In this document: one piece after another, positions 1 through 9,432 of the stretch
Layout of the letters: every line of letters begins with the position of its first letter
Position numbering within the stretch: the stretch's first letter is position 1
NCBI GenBank assembly: GCA_003574885.1
Contig: PJFC01000004.1
Location: forward strand, 62,001 to 126,000
Direction: 5' to 3'
DNA length: 64,000 nucleotides
DNA from: Geobacter sp.
GTDB taxonomy: Bacteria > Desulfobacterota > Desulfuromonadia > Geobacterales > Geobacteraceae
The notes under the pieces: model-generated
The model's database searches: none
Told to the model about the DNA's origin: nothing
Seen by the model: only the letters and a program-made list of their open reading frames with translations
Translations under genes and position numbers: made by a program

Positions 1-96
1 GCAGCCGGCCATAATCCGACTGCCCTTTTTATTGGTAATTACGAAAAAGGAGCGAACCCTATGGCGCCGTAGGCGTTATCCGCTTCAGTTCACCCG

Positions 97-151
97 TTAT
101 CGAAACAACATTTATCACGAAATTTGTTGGTTAACCAACTGTTATCACAAA
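97..151. promoter_or_regulatory. Palindrome with flanking direct repeats, candidate operator
   Basis: GTTGGTTAACCAAC at 126-139 is a perfect 14-bp palindrome. It is bracketed by TTATCACGAAA (112-122) and TTATCACAAA (142-151), and a third, weaker copy TTATCGAAA lies at 97-105. The copy starts are 15 and 30 bp apart. This resembles a binding site for a dimeric regulator or for a sigma-54 enhancer-binding protein. No specific regulator can be named. Confidence 0.4.
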
Positions 152-163
152 GAGATTAATTTC

Positions 164-178
164 TGGCAAGATGCATGC
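164..178 (+). promoter_or_regulatory. Candidate sigma-54 (RpoN) promoter for tpsB
   Basis: TGGCAAGATGCATGC matches the -24/-12 pattern, with GG and GC separated by 10 bp (consensus TGGCAC-N5-TTGC). It is about 260 bp upstream of the chosen tpsB start, implying a long leader, so a closer sigma-70 promoter is also possible. RpoN promoters are common in Geobacter, but this single match is only suggestive. Confidence 0.35.
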
Positions 179-438
179 GAATCGTAAAGATCCTAAATCA
201 ACGAACGAAGTTGTTTTACTTGGTAAATAGTTGCTGAATGTGATTTAATGTGCTGTGCTAAATGTAACGATGTGTCGTCAAAACTCGTACCTGCTCTGCG
301 TTGGATGGCGTAGTGGTTATTGATTGTCTTAATGAAACCATGTTCCAGCATGTTCTTTCGATGTTTTTTTGTTTTGTACGGGAATGTTACAGGTCATACC
401 GTTGCTACAGAGCTACTGCTATGCAGGAGGTTTTGCAG

Positions 439-2145
439 ATGAGAGGGATTCTTCAAAAAAGCTTTTACCTGACGATGCTCGTAACGTTGTCGGCCGCTTC
501 AGTCGCACTTGGAGCACCACCCGATGCCGGCCAGTTGTTGCGTGAACAGCAGCCGCAACGTCAGCTGCCGACGCAGTTTCCAAGGGTCGAGGGAGAAAAG
601 GAAAAGGCCCCCCTGGTTGACACGGGAGTCCGGGTGGCGGTCAAAGCCTTCAAATTTACCGGCTACGAGGGGCTCGCAGACGAGAGCGAACTGCAGGCGC
701 TGGTCGCCGGAAGCGTGGGCAAGAGCCTTACTTTCGGAGAACTGCAGGCGCTGGCGGCCAAAGTCTCGTCTTACCTGAAAGACAGAGGGTGGTTTCTGGC
801 CCGGGCCTACCTGCCCAAACAGGACGTGACCTCCGGCATCATCGAGATCGCCGTCATCCAGGGGAAAAGTGACGGCAACCTGGTCATCAAGCGCGACAAC
901 AGTGCCCGCATACGCGAAGAACGTGTCAGGAGCATCGCCGGCCATGCCATTCGTCCTGGCCAACCCCTCAACGAACAGTGCCTGGAACGTTCAGTCCTGT
1001 TGATCAACGACCTGCCCGGTGTTGCTGCCCGTGCCTCCATGGCTGCCGGCTCTACTCCCGGTACAACTGTTGTTCAGGTCGCTGTGAGCGAAGGCCCGCT
1101 CTTATCCGGCACCATTTTCGGCGATAACCTGGGCAACCGTTATACCGGCAGCTGGCGTGGCAGTGGCATGCTCAACGTTAATGACCCTTTCCGCTACGGT
1201 GACCAGATCTCCCTGCTCCTGACCGGAGCCGAAGGGTTTACCCAAGGGCGGGCCGCGTACTCATTTCCGTTGACCACAACCGGTCTCAAGGGGAACCTTG
1301 CCTACACCGGCATGCGCTACGAGCTGATCGACGATCTGGCCCCCCTCAAAGCCGAAGGCCAGAGCCACACCGCCGACGCCGGGATCAGCTATCCCCTGCT
1401 GCGCAGCCGCACCGCCAATGTGAACACTTCCCTTGGCTACGAATTCAAATACCTCACCGACAGCGCCTTCGATGTAGACCTCCGTGACAAGAAACTCCAT
1501 AGCGGCACTATCGGCTTCAACGGCGACAAGTACGACACCCTTCTGGGGGGCGGTTACACCACCTGGAATGCCGGCGTCACTACCGGTAGCCTGGACGAAG
1601 ACATCGCCGATATCGCCATCACGAAAACGGAAGGGAGCTACACCCGCTTCAATCTGGGGCTGGCACGACTGCAGCGTCTGGCTGAACGGGTCAGCATCAA
1701 CCTGTCCTGGAGTGCCCAGTTCGCTCTCGACAACCTGGACACCAGTGAAAAATTCAACCTGGGCGGCCCCTATGGTGTACGTGCCTACCCGGTGGGTGAA
1801 GCCTCTGGCGATGAAGGGCAACTGTTCAACGTCGATCTGCGCTACGACGTGCCGCTGCCCCTCAAGTGTGGCTCTCTCCAGCTGAGCGGTTTCTATGATG
1901 CCGGCTATATCACTCTGCACAAGGAAGTCTGGGTAAACTCCATTGCCACAGCAACCGACAAGAACAACTACTGGCTCCAGGGTGGCGGCGTGGGGCTTGC
2001 CTATGTCTATAACTCTATATTCAGTCTGAAAACCAGCTGGGCCCATACCATCGGTGACAACCCCGGCCGGAGCACCAGCGACCAGGATGCCGACGGCAGG
2101 CATGATGACAACCGCTTCTGGCTGCAAGGGATGATTTATTTCTAG
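439..2145 (+). CDS. TpsB two-partner secretion outer-membrane transporter (ShlB/FhaC/HecB family)
   Basis: This is a 568-residue outer-membrane pore that secretes the TpsA exoprotein encoded just downstream. A signal peptide (residues 1-26, ending VALGA) is followed by two POTRA-like segments (about 65-142 and 147-220, the first with the YLKDRGWFLARAYLP region) and a C-terminal 16-strand-type barrel ending in Phe (...QGMIYF), as outer-membrane proteins do. The start ATG 439 is chosen because AGGAGG lies 8 bp upstream (425-430); the frame is open farther upstream but without a ribosome-binding site or signal peptide. The 51-bp gap to tpsA and the usual tpsB-tpsA order point to one operon. The family assignment is firm. 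Confidence 0.9.
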   Translation: MRGILQKSFYLTMLVTLSAASVALGAPPDAGQLLREQQPQRQLPTQFPRVEGEKEKAPLVDTGVRVAVKAFKFTGYEGLADESELQALVAGSVGKSLTFGELQALAAKVSSYLKDRGWFLARAYLPKQDVTSGIIEIAVIQGKSDGNLVIKRDNSARIREERVRSIAGHAIRPGQPLNEQCLERSVLLINDLPGVAARASMAAGSTPGTTVVQVAVSEGPLLSGTIFGDNLGNRYTGSWRGSGMLNVNDPFRYGDQISLLLTGAEGFTQGRAAYSFPLTTTGLKGNLAYTGMRYELIDDLAPLKAEGQSHTADAGISYPLLRSRTANVNTSLGYEFKYLTDSAFDVDLRDKKLHSGTIGFNGDKYDTLLGGGYTTWNAGVTTGSLDEDIADIAITKTEGSYTRFNLGLARLQRLAERVSINLSWSAQFALDNLDTSEKFNLGGPYGVRAYPVGEASGDEGQLFNVDLRYDVPLPLKCGSLQLSGFYDAGYITLHKEVWVNSIATATDKNNYWLQGGGVGLAYVYNSIFSLKTSWAHTIGDNPGRSTSDQDADGRHDDNRFWLQGMIYF

Positions 2146-2196
2146 TCACTCAACGAAGTCACTTTTATTGCGTAGAAAGCATAAAGGAGCGCCTCA

Positions 2197-5100
2197 ATGA
2201 ACAAGATCTTTCGTCTGATCTGGTCCATGGCCAAAGAAAAATGGGTCGTCGTTTCCGAGAAAGTCGCCGCCAGGGGATGCTGCCCGGCGGCAACCGTTGG
2301 GGCACTCACCCTTGCCGCGCTGTTTGCGGCGGGAGGGAATGCATTCGCACTGGACCCCGGCGCCTTGCCCACGGGCGGGAAAATCACCTCTGGCAGCGGC
2401 TCAATTGCCACCGGCGGCAACCAGATGACCGTAAACCAGACCACCCAGCAGATGATCACCAACTGGAACAGCTTCAATATCGGGCAGAACGCCGGCGTGC
2501 AGTTCAAGCAGCCGAGCAGTACTGCAACGGCGCTGAACCGGATCAATGACCAGAACCCGAGCCAGATACTGGGGAGCCTCTCGGCCAATGGCAACGTCTT
2601 CCTGCTCAACCCGGCCGGCATCATCTTCGGCCAGACGGCGCGGGTGGATGTGGGGGGGCTGGTTGCCTCCAGTCTCTCCATGCTTGACAGTGATTTCCTG
2701 GCCGGAAAGTACACCTTCACCAATGCCGGCAACGCCGGGTCCATACTGAACCAGGGTGTTATCAATGCCATACCGGGTGGTGTGGTGGCACTGATTGCTT
2801 CCAAAGTCATTAATGAAGGTGCCATTAGTGCCAACAGCGGCAGCGTGGCTCTGGCGGCGGGGAACCAGGTGTCACTCGACTTCAAGGGTGACGGCCTGAT
2901 CACCTACACCGTCGACCAGGGGGCGGTGGATGCCCTGGTGGACAACAAGGGGCTGATCAAGGCCGATGGCGGCCTGGTGGTCATGACCGCCAAGGCGGCT
3001 GACAGCCTCACCAGTGCGGTGGTCAACAACAGCGGCGTGATCGAGGCGCAGGCCCTGGCAAACAAGGGTGGGCGGATTCTGCTCCTGTCGGATATGGACA
3101 ACGGCCAGACGGTTGTCAGTGGCACCCTGGACGCCAGCGCGCCCAACGGTGGCGACGGCGGGTTCGTGGAAACCTCCGGCGGACGGGTGAAGATCGGCGA
3201 TAATACCAAAGTAGATACCCGTGCTGCGCAGGGGAAGACTGGCATGTGGCTTCTGGATCCCACCGACTTCACCATCGGCGTTGACGAGAGCGGTGCCAGC
3301 GTCTCGGATTCGCTTGCCACCACAGACCGCACAATCCAGGCGGATAACAACATCAACGTAAATGATAACGTCACCTGGAACGCCAACACGCTCACGCTGC
3401 AAACAACCAGCGGCGATGTCAACATCAATGCCGTCATGACCGCAAACGACACGGCCGCCCTCGACCTCGAACCGGGGAGCGGCAAAGTCAACGTCGGCAT
3501 GACTCCGGATGGCTTAGGCTTTACCGGGAGGGTGGATTTCTTCCAGGCGGACGGGGTGACCCCCCGCTCCGGCACCGGTTTTCTGACCATCAATGGCAAC
3601 GGTTATACCGTCATTAACGAACTGGGTGGGGAAGGTAGTACTACCGGCAGCGATCTGCAGGGGATCAATGGTGACACCTCAGGCTACTTTGCCCTTGGCA
3701 GCAATATTGATGCTACCGCCACCTCCGGCTGGAATTATGGTGAAGGCTTCATGCCGATCGGGACGTATGGCGCGTTCACCGGCATCTTCGATGGTCTCGG
3801 GCATACCATCAGCAATCTGACGGTCAACCGTCCCGGCATATATAACCAGGGGCTGTTCGGTGCAGCCTACTATGGCACTCTGCGCAACGTTGGTCTGCCC
3901 AACCTTAACGTTACAGGTTATGGCAAGGTCGGCGGACTGGTGGGATACGGCTGGTACACTACGATCGGTAACTCCTATGCAACCGGTAGTGTTTCTGCAG
4001 GTAATTATGCAACCGGCGTTGGCGGGCTGATGGGTTACGACTATGGCGGTAGCAACATCACCAATTCCCATGCCGCCGTTAATGTCACAGCGGGCAACTA
4101 TTCAAGAGGTGTTGGTGGACTGGTGGGTTCCGGCTGGGGCTACGGTTCCGGCATCTCAATCACCAACTCCTCTTCTACCGGTGATGTCACCGCCGTCAAT
4201 TCAACCGGCGTGGGCGGGCTGATGGGTTATGGCTATGCCTACAACTCCGGCAGTATCATTCTGGATTCCTACGCCACTGGCAAGGTTACCGGTGGAAACT
4301 ATGTAGGCGGTCTGGTTGGGTATGGCTATGACGATTCCATAACCAATTCCTACGCCACCGGCGATGTGAGCGGGACAGGCGACTATGTTGGGGGGCTAGT
4401 GGGTTACAGCAATGGCAATCCCCTCATCGACAACAGCTATGCTACCGGCAAGGTAGGGGGGAATAACTATGTCGGTGGTCTGGTTGGTTACATGAATAAC
4501 GGCACCATCAACAATTCCCATGCTATAGGTGATGTGTCAGGTACAAACAGCATTGGTGGTTTGGTGGGGTACGGTTACTACTCTTCCCTTACGGATTCTT
4601 ATGCTACCGGTGCGGTGACGGCTGGTGCTTACAATTCAAACGTTGGCGGTCTGGTGGGCTATCTCTACGGCTCTGGTAGCTCTATTGCCGGTTCCTATGC
4701 GACCGGTGCAGTGCTGGCTGGTAACTACAGTTCCAACATTGGTGGACTGGTGGGGCGTAATGACGGCGGTTCTGTTACCGATTCCCATGCCATTGGCAAC
4801 GTGACGGCTGGAGCCTATAGCGACAGTGTCGGCGGCCTGGTGGGGAACAACTATACCTCTGGCTATGGCATTACCAATTCATATGCGACCGGCACGGTGA
4901 CAGCGGATGCCAATTTTAGCCAGAATGTTGGCGGCCTTGTGGGCTACAATAGCAACAACTCCAGCATCGACAACAGTTACGCAACGGGCCCGGTAACGGG
5001 CAACAACTATGTCGGTGGTCTGGTGGGCTACGATAATGGCAACACTATCACTAATTCCCATGCCATCGGCGCAGTGTCAGGGGCGTACAATATTGGCGGC

Positions 5101-7764
5101 CTGGTCGGGTATGGCTGGAACAGTACAATCGGTAGCTCCTATGCTACCGGTGCGGTGACGGCGGGCACATACAGCCAGAATATCGGTGGTCTGGTTGGGT
5201 ACATGTACAATTGGTATGGAACCGGCAGTATCGTCAGTTCCTATGCCACTGGCCCGGTGGCGGCGGGTGCCTACAGTTCCGACGTCGGCGGTCTGGTGGG
5301 GTATAATGACGGCAACTTCATCACAGATTCCCATGCCGGTGGCAATGTAACGGCAGGGAACTATAGCAACAGTGTCGGCGGCCTGGTGGGGTACAACACC
5401 AACAGCCCCATTAGCAATTCCTACGCCACCGGTACGGTGACAGCGGGTGCCATTAACAGCAACGCTGCTGGTGGTTTGGTGGGGTACAACAGCAGTAGTG
5501 CCATCACCGCTTCGCAGTCCACCGGGGCTGCGGTTTCCGGCGGCTCATATGTAGGTGGCTTGGTGGGGCAGAACAACAGCGGGACCATCACCAATTCCCA
5601 GGCAACCGGCGCGGTTACCGGCACTGGTGACAGAGTCGGCGGGCTCGTGGGGGAAAACTATGCGAGTGATATTAACAATTCCTATGCCACTGGCACAACG
5701 ATTAACGGCAACAACGATGTCGGCGGGTTGGTAGGTTTCAATTTCAATAGCATTATTACCAACTCTTTCGCTACGAGCGCGGTTACCGGCAGCGGGAATA
5801 ATGTCGGCGGGTTAGTGGGTAACTTGTACGGGTGGTACGGAACCAATAGTATCACCAATTCCTATGCAACCGGCCCCGTAACGGGAGTTGACTCTGTTGG
5901 CGGTCTGGTGGGCAACGTGTATGCCGGTGGGTATGGGGCCGGTAATACCATTACCACTACTTACGCAGCGGGTGTGGTGACAGGCAGCAGTTCTGTCGGA
6001 GGGCTTGTCGGAGGAAACAGCGGGCCTGCCTCGGTCATCGCTTCCTTCTGGGACACGACCGTCAATCCAGCTCTGGCCGATAATGGATTCGGCACCGGCA
6101 AGACCACGACCGAACTGAAAACCTTGACCACGTTCGCCGATGCCGGTTGGGATATCGACGCCAGCGGCGGCACGCCCGCAGTCTGGCGCATCTACGACGG
6201 CAATACCATGCCGCTTCTGCGCAACTTCCTCACGCCGCTTACTATCACCGCCGACTCGGTTACCAAGACCTACGACGGTACGGCATACAGCAGCACCACG
6301 GCCTACACCCCCGATCTTACCGGTGTGGATACCAGTCAGATTCTCGGCAGCGTCAGCAGCCCCGGTATCAATGTCGGTTCCTCTGTCATTTCGGCCGGCA
6401 ACCTCTATTCGACGCAGTTCGGATACGATATTTCGTCAGTTGACGGTTCCTTGACCGTCAATCCGGCACCACTGACCGTCACCGCCAGCAACGCAACCAA
6501 GACCTACGGACAGACCGCCAGTTTCAGCGGGACGGAGTTCACTCCCAGCGGCCTGCAGAACGGCGAGACCATCGGCAGTGTTACCCTGGCCAGTGCCGGC
6601 ACGGCAGCCACAGCCGGCGTCTCCGGCAGTCCCTACACTATCACGGCTAGCAACGCCAGCGGTGGAACCTTCAACGCCGGCAACTACACCATCACCTACA
6701 ATAACGGGGCATTGACCGTTACGCCGGCCTCCTTGACCGTCACTGCTTCCGACGCAAGCAAGACCTATGGTCAGACGCCGACCCTTTCCTCCTTTACCTC
6801 CAGCGGTCTGCAGAACGGCGAGACCATCGGCAGTGTTACCCTGGCCAGTGCCGGCACGGCAGCCACAGCCGGTGTCTCCGGCAGTCCCTACACAATCACC
6901 GCCAGCAACGCCAGCGGTGGAACCTTTAGCGCCGGCAACTACACCATCACTTACAACAACGGCGCGCTCACCGTCACTCCCGCTCCTCTGAGCGTTACAG
7001 CCAATGACGATGCGAAAAACTACTCGGGCATTCCCTATGCGGGGGGCAACGGTGCGACATACAGCGGCTTCGTCAACGGAGAAGGGAGCGACGTCCTTGG
7101 TGGAACGCTCACCTATGGCGGCACCAGCCAGGGGGCTATCAATGCCGGCACCTATACTATCATCCCCGGTGGCTTTACCGGCGGTAACTACCAGATAACC
7201 TATTCCAACGGGGCCTTGACTATCACTGGCAGCGGTACACCAATACCAACGACACCAACGCCAACGACGCCTGTACCAACCGGCGTTACGGCAGCTGCCA
7301 GCCATGAAGAACCGATACAGGTGCCGCCGCTGCCACCGCAGAATGCAGATCCCTTCCGGCAGCTGGGTCCATCGACGATGCCACCGCCGTCGGTCATTAA
7401 CTCGCAGACTCCGGCCTCCCGGACTGATACGGCGGGGGGACCTGCGGTCCACGTTGTCAGCCAGCCGACAACACAGGAAGCCGGCATTATCAACGTCACC
7501 GTACCCGGCAGACTGGCCCGGCCCGGTTCCGGCTTCAGCTTCCTTTTACCGGAAGAGGTGTCAAATGCAGCTGTCGCCGGCGCTGTTACCGAAACGGTAT
7601 CCCTTCCTGACGGCAGTCAGTTACCGGTCTGGCTGAAGTACTATCCGGACTCGAAACGATTCGTGGCCAGCGATGTGCCGGCCGGCTCCCTGCCGATTAC
7701 CGTTATTGTGCTGGTGGGGGGACAGAAATGGCTGGTTGAGATTACCGCACAGCAGGATATCTAG
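2197..7764 (+). CDS. TpsA filamentous-haemagglutinin-type exoprotein with GLUG and MBG repeats
   Basis: This is a 1855-residue secreted adhesin-like protein, exported by the TpsB upstream. It begins with an extended type V signal peptide (ESPR, MNKIFRLIWS..., cleavage near residue 51). Next comes the TPS secretion domain (about 55-180, with NPAGIIFG at 138, the counterpart of the usual NPNGI), then a beta-helical region. Twenty-four GLUG repeats (consensus GGLVGY...NSYATG) fill residues 578-1288, four MBG/YDG-type modules fill 1348-1678, a Pro/Thr linker follows, and the C-terminal domain carries an Ig-like LPDGSQLPVWLKY motif. AAAGGAG precedes the start at good spacing. Likely role: surface attachment or aggregation. 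Most of the length is tyrosine-rich repeat, notable next to a sulfotransferase. Confidence 0.88.
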   Translation: MNKIFRLIWSMAKEKWVVVSEKVAARGCCPAATVGALTLAALFAAGGNAFALDPGALPTGGKITSGSGSIATGGNQMTVNQTTQQMITNWNSFNIGQNAGVQFKQPSSTATALNRINDQNPSQILGSLSANGNVFLLNPAGIIFGQTARVDVGGLVASSLSMLDSDFLAGKYTFTNAGNAGSILNQGVINAIPGGVVALIASKVINEGAISANSGSVALAAGNQVSLDFKGDGLITYTVDQGAVDALVDNKGLIKADGGLVVMTAKAADSLTSAVVNNSGVIEAQALANKGGRILLLSDMDNGQTVVSGTLDASAPNGGDGGFVETSGGRVKIGDNTKVDTRAAQGKTGMWLLDPTDFTIGVDESGASVSDSLATTDRTIQADNNINVNDNVTWNANTLTLQTTSGDVNINAVMTANDTAALDLEPGSGKVNVGMTPDGLGFTGRVDFFQADGVTPRSGTGFLTINGNGYTVINELGGEGSTTGSDLQGINGDTSGYFALGSNIDATATSGWNYGEGFMPIGTYGAFTGIFDGLGHTISNLTVNRPGIYNQGLFGAAYYGTLRNVGLPNLNVTGYGKVGGLVGYGWYTTIGNSYATGSVSAGNYATGVGGLMGYDYGGSNITNSHAAVNVTAGNYSRGVGGLVGSGWGYGSGISITNSSSTGDVTAVNSTGVGGLMGYGYAYNSGSIILDSYATGKVTGGNYVGGLVGYGYDDSITNSYATGDVSGTGDYVGGLVGYSNGNPLIDNSYATGKVGGNNYVGGLVGYMNNGTINNSHAIGDVSGTNSIGGLVGYGYYSSLTDSYATGAVTAGAYNSNVGGLVGYLYGSGSSIAGSYATGAVLAGNYSSNIGGLVGRNDGGSVTDSHAIGNVTAGAYSDSVGGLVGNNYTSGYGITNSYATGTVTADANFSQNVGGLVGYNSNNSSIDNSYATGPVTGNNYVGGLVGYDNGNTITNSHAIGAVSGAYNIGGLVGYGWNSTIGSSYATGAVTAGTYSQNIGGLVGYMYNWYGTGSIVSSYATGPVAAGAYSSDVGGLVGYNDGNFITDSHAGGNVTAGNYSNSVGGLVGYNTNSPISNSYATGTVTAGAINSNAAGGLVGYNSSSAITASQSTGAAVSGGSYVGGLVGQNNSGTITNSQATGAVTGTGDRVGGLVGENYASDINNSYATGTTINGNNDVGGLVGFNFNSIITNSFATSAVTGSGNNVGGLVGNLYGWYGTNSITNSYATGPVTGVDSVGGLVGNVYAGGYGAGNTITTTYAAGVVTGSSSVGGLVGGNSGPASVIASFWDTTVNPALADNGFGTGKTTTELKTLTTFADAGWDIDASGGTPAVWRIYDGNTMPLLRNFLTPLTITADSVTKTYDGTAYSSTTAYTPDLTGVDTSQILGSVSSPGINVGSSVISAGNLYSTQFGYDISSVDGSLTVNPAPLTVTASNATKTYGQTASFSGTEFTPSGLQNGETIGSVTLASAGTAATAGVSGSPYTITASNASGGTFNAGNYTITYNNGALTVTPASLTVTASDASKTYGQTPTLSSFTSSGLQNGETIGSVTLASAGTAATAGVSGSPYTITASNASGGTFSAGNYTITYNNGALTVTPAPLSVTANDDAKNYSGIPYAGGNGATYSGFVNGEGSDVLGGTLTYGGTSQGAINAGTYTIIPGGFTGGNYQITYSNGALTITGSGTPIPTTPTPTTPVPTGVTAAASHEEPIQVPPLPPQNADPFRQLGPSTMPPPSVINSQTPASRTDTAGGPAVHVVSQPTTQEAGIINVTVPGRLARPGSGFSFLLPEEVSNAAVAGAVTETVSLPDGSQLPVWLKYYPDSKRFVASDVPAGSLPITVIVLVGGQKWLVEITAQQDI
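3928..6060 (+). repeat. Array of 24 GLUG repeats inside tpsA
   Basis: Twenty-four in-frame units of 27-34 residues each start with [VI]GGL[VM]G and carry an S[YH]A motif near the middle. Units 6-11 (4387-4926) and 12-17 (4927-5466) form two consecutive blocks of exactly 540 bp each that correspond unit by unit, so the array grew partly by duplicating a six-unit block. These are protein-coding repeats, not CRISPR: there are no unique spacers and the reading frame is kept throughout. Confidence 0.9.
6238..7230 (+). repeat. Four MBG/YDG-type modules inside tpsA
   Basis: Modules start at 6238, 6472, 6733 and 6988. Each has the pattern L(T/S)(V/I)TA...K.Y(D/G)...NYTITY.NGALT(V/I)T. Modules two (261 bp) and three (255 bp) are nearly identical at DNA level over the GLQNGETIGSVTLASAG part, which indicates a recent duplication or gene conversion. 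Such modules usually form rod-like stalks in secreted adhesins. Confidence 0.75.
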
Positions 7765-7792
7765 TCCCAAAGAAAAAAATGTTGTATACTTC

Positions 7793-7818
7793 GCGGGGCG
7801 GCCAGCCGGTCGCCCCGC
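7793..7818 (+). terminator. GC hairpin between tpsA and the sulfotransferase gene
   Basis: GCGGGGCG (7793-7800) pairs with CGCCCCGC (7811-7818), with a 10-base loop, followed by TTATTTGTTT rather than a pure T run. It is at best a weak terminator and may only reduce read-through from tpsA into the sulfotransferase gene 25 bp downstream. Confidence 0.5.
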
Positions 7819-7843
7819 TTATTTGTTTGATCGGGAGGAAATC

Positions 7844-8665
7844 ATGACCGCACGTTTTGTCGGTGTTGCCGGCCTGCCGAGAGCGGGTTCGACCCTGCTT
7901 TGCCAGTTGCTGGGAGAGCACCCGGAGATCCAATGCGAGGGGCACAGTTCGCCGCTGTGCAACTCGCTTCTGGCAACACGCCGCTTCATCAGTGACGACC
8001 AGTTTTTCCTGTCGCAGCTGGATGTCCAGTTCGACACTACCTATGCCCATCTGCATTCGGCTATGGGCGGTTTCCTGCGCGGCTGGTACGACCGCTGTGA
8101 CAAGCCGGTGGTGGTGGACAAGAACCGGGCGTGGTTGCACTGCATCGAACTGTTGCTTCATCTCGACCCTGAAGCTCGCCTGTTGATCTCCATCCGCGAA
8201 TTGGGCCAGATTTACGGCTCCATAGAGTCACAGCATCAGAAGACGATCCTGATGGATTTCATCGACCATCTGGCTGACTATGACCGATTCGGCAGGGCTG
8301 ATCAGCTCTTTGCCAAGGAAAAATCCATCGGCGCCCCACTCTCTTCCATTCAGGCGGTTCAGGACTTACCCCAGTCGGTCAAGGAAAGACTCTTTTTTGT
8401 CAAGTTCGAGGACCTCGTTTCCCAACCGGAGGAAACCATGTCGCGCATCTATGCCTGGCTGGAGGTATCCCCTCACACCATTGATCCCAACCTTCTGACG
8501 GTGCGCCCTCATGAAAGCGACAGCCATTATCGCCACAAATACCTGCATCGTCAGCAGGGGAGCATTTCTCCTCCCAAAAGCCACGAGATACCGCCCCGCA
8601 TCCAGAACCGGATCGAGCAGGCTTGCGGGTGGTATTATGAGTGGTTCTACCCCAAAAGCAGGTAA
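7844..8665 (+). CDS. PAPS-dependent sulfotransferase
   Basis: The 273-residue protein is predicted to transfer sulfate from PAPS to an unknown acceptor. The PAPS 5'-phosphosulfate loop is GLPRAGSTLL at residues 10-19. The 3'-phosphate element fits RELGQIYGS with Arg118 and Ser126 eight apart. The loop resembles that of RaxST-like tyrosine sulfotransferases, from memory. The start ATG 7844 has GGGAGG five bases upstream. It lies between a TPS exoprotein gene and PAPS-making genes, so the acceptor may be the exoprotein or a surface polysaccharide; that is inference. There is no signal peptide, so it should act in the cytoplasm. The family is clear; the substrate is unknown. Confidence 0.8.
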   Translation: MTARFVGVAGLPRAGSTLLCQLLGEHPEIQCEGHSSPLCNSLLATRRFISDDQFFLSQLDVQFDTTYAHLHSAMGGFLRGWYDRCDKPVVVDKNRAWLHCIELLLHLDPEARLLISIRELGQIYGSIESQHQKTILMDFIDHLADYDRFGRADQLFAKEKSIGAPLSSIQAVQDLPQSVKERLFFVKFEDLVSQPEETMSRIYAWLEVSPHTIDPNLLTVRPHESDSHYRHKYLHRQQGSISPPKSHEIPPRIQNRIEQACGWYYEWFYPKSR

Positions 8666-8676
8666 GTGCGCGACCC

Positions 8677-9432
8677 GTGACTGACCTCCTTGCCAACCAG
8701 CTCTTTTTTGTCGGCCTTGCCCTCGGTTTCTGTGCCCAGCTGATCGGTAGCTCCCTCGGCATGGCCTACAGCGTTACCTGTTCGTCGGTGCTGCTGGCCA
8801 TGGGGATTCCGCCGGCCATGACCAGTGCCACGGTGCATACCTCTGAGGTGGCAAACCGCCTCTTCTCAGGCCTTTCCCATTTCCGCTTCGGCAATGTCGA
8901 TCCGGCCATCTTCAAGCGGCTTGCCCTGTTCGGCATGGCTGGCGCCCTGTGCGGCGCCGTGGTTGTGACCTCATTGCCGGTCGTCATCCTGCGCCCCATG
9001 GTGGCGGGCATGTTGCTGCTTATGGGGCTGCGCATTCTGCGGATGGCTAGTTTCAGCGGCACTCAGGAGCCAAAGCTGACCCGGCTGGGACCTCTTGGTT
9101 TTGCGGGTGGTATGGTTGACGTTATCGGTGGTGGCGGATGGGGGCCGGTAGTCACTTCAACCCTGATACTACGAGGCAACGCTACCCACCTGGTGGTTGG
9201 CTCCATAAACTTTGCCAAGTTCTTTGTGGCATCAGTTGAATCTCTGGTACTTCTGACTTTGGTCAAGGCGCCACAGTGGACCATCATAGGCGGCCTGGTG
9301 ACCGGTGGGCTGCTTGCTTCGCCGCTGGCTGCCTGGGGGTGCCGCAGGCTTCCCCCCCGGGCTTTGATGGTTCTTGTAGGGACTCTGGTCTGCGGGCTCA
9401 GCATCAGGACTCTCGTGAGGGCATTGCAATGA
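8677..9432 (+). CDS. TauE/SafE (DUF81) family permease, probable sulfate or sulfite transporter
   Basis: The 251-residue protein has about seven hydrophobic segments and the two-half layout of TauE/SafE permeases (first half [19 protein letters not shown], second half [17 protein letters not shown]). Members move sulfite, sulfate or organosulfur anions across the inner membrane. GTG 8677 is taken as start, 11 bp after the sulfotransferase stop; no strong ribosome-binding site is seen, so translational coupling is likely. The stop overlaps the cysD start. Its place between the sulfotransferase and cysD supports sulfate uptake for PAPS synthesis. The transport direction is not shown by sequence. 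Confidence 0.78.
   Translation: MTDLLANQLFFVGLALGFCAQLIGSSLGMAYSVTCSSVLLAMGIPPAMTSATVHTSEVANRLFSGLSHFRFGNVDPAIFKRLALFGMAGALCGAVVVTSLPVVILRPMVAGMLLLMGLRILRMASFSGTQEPKLTRLGPLGFAGGMVDVIGGGGWGPVVTSTLILRGNATHLVVGSINFAKFFVASVESLVLLTLVKAPQWTIIGGLVTGGLLASPLAAWGCRRLPPRALMVLVGTLVCGLSIRTLVRALQ

Larger units (their letters stand above)
1..438. other. Non-coding region upstream of the TPS operon
   Basis: No credible gene is seen here. The stretch is AT-rich compared with the genes downstream. It holds a perfect 14-bp palindrome at 126-139, three TTATC-containing direct repeats at 97, 112 and 142, and a sigma-54-like element at 164-178, all listed separately. It is probably the control region of the tpsB-tpsA pair, and may also contain the 3' flank of a gene to the left. 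Confidence 0.6.

Noticed and set aside
61-72. Tiny ORF (ATGGCGCCGTAG) after AAAAAGGAG near the left edge
   Set aside because: Encodes only three residues. It could be a leader-type uORF but nothing else supports it.
3928-6060. CRISPR-like repeat array
   Set aside because: Repeats are 81-102 bp protein-coding units with variable sequence in one continuous frame; no identical short repeats with unique spacers and no cas genes.
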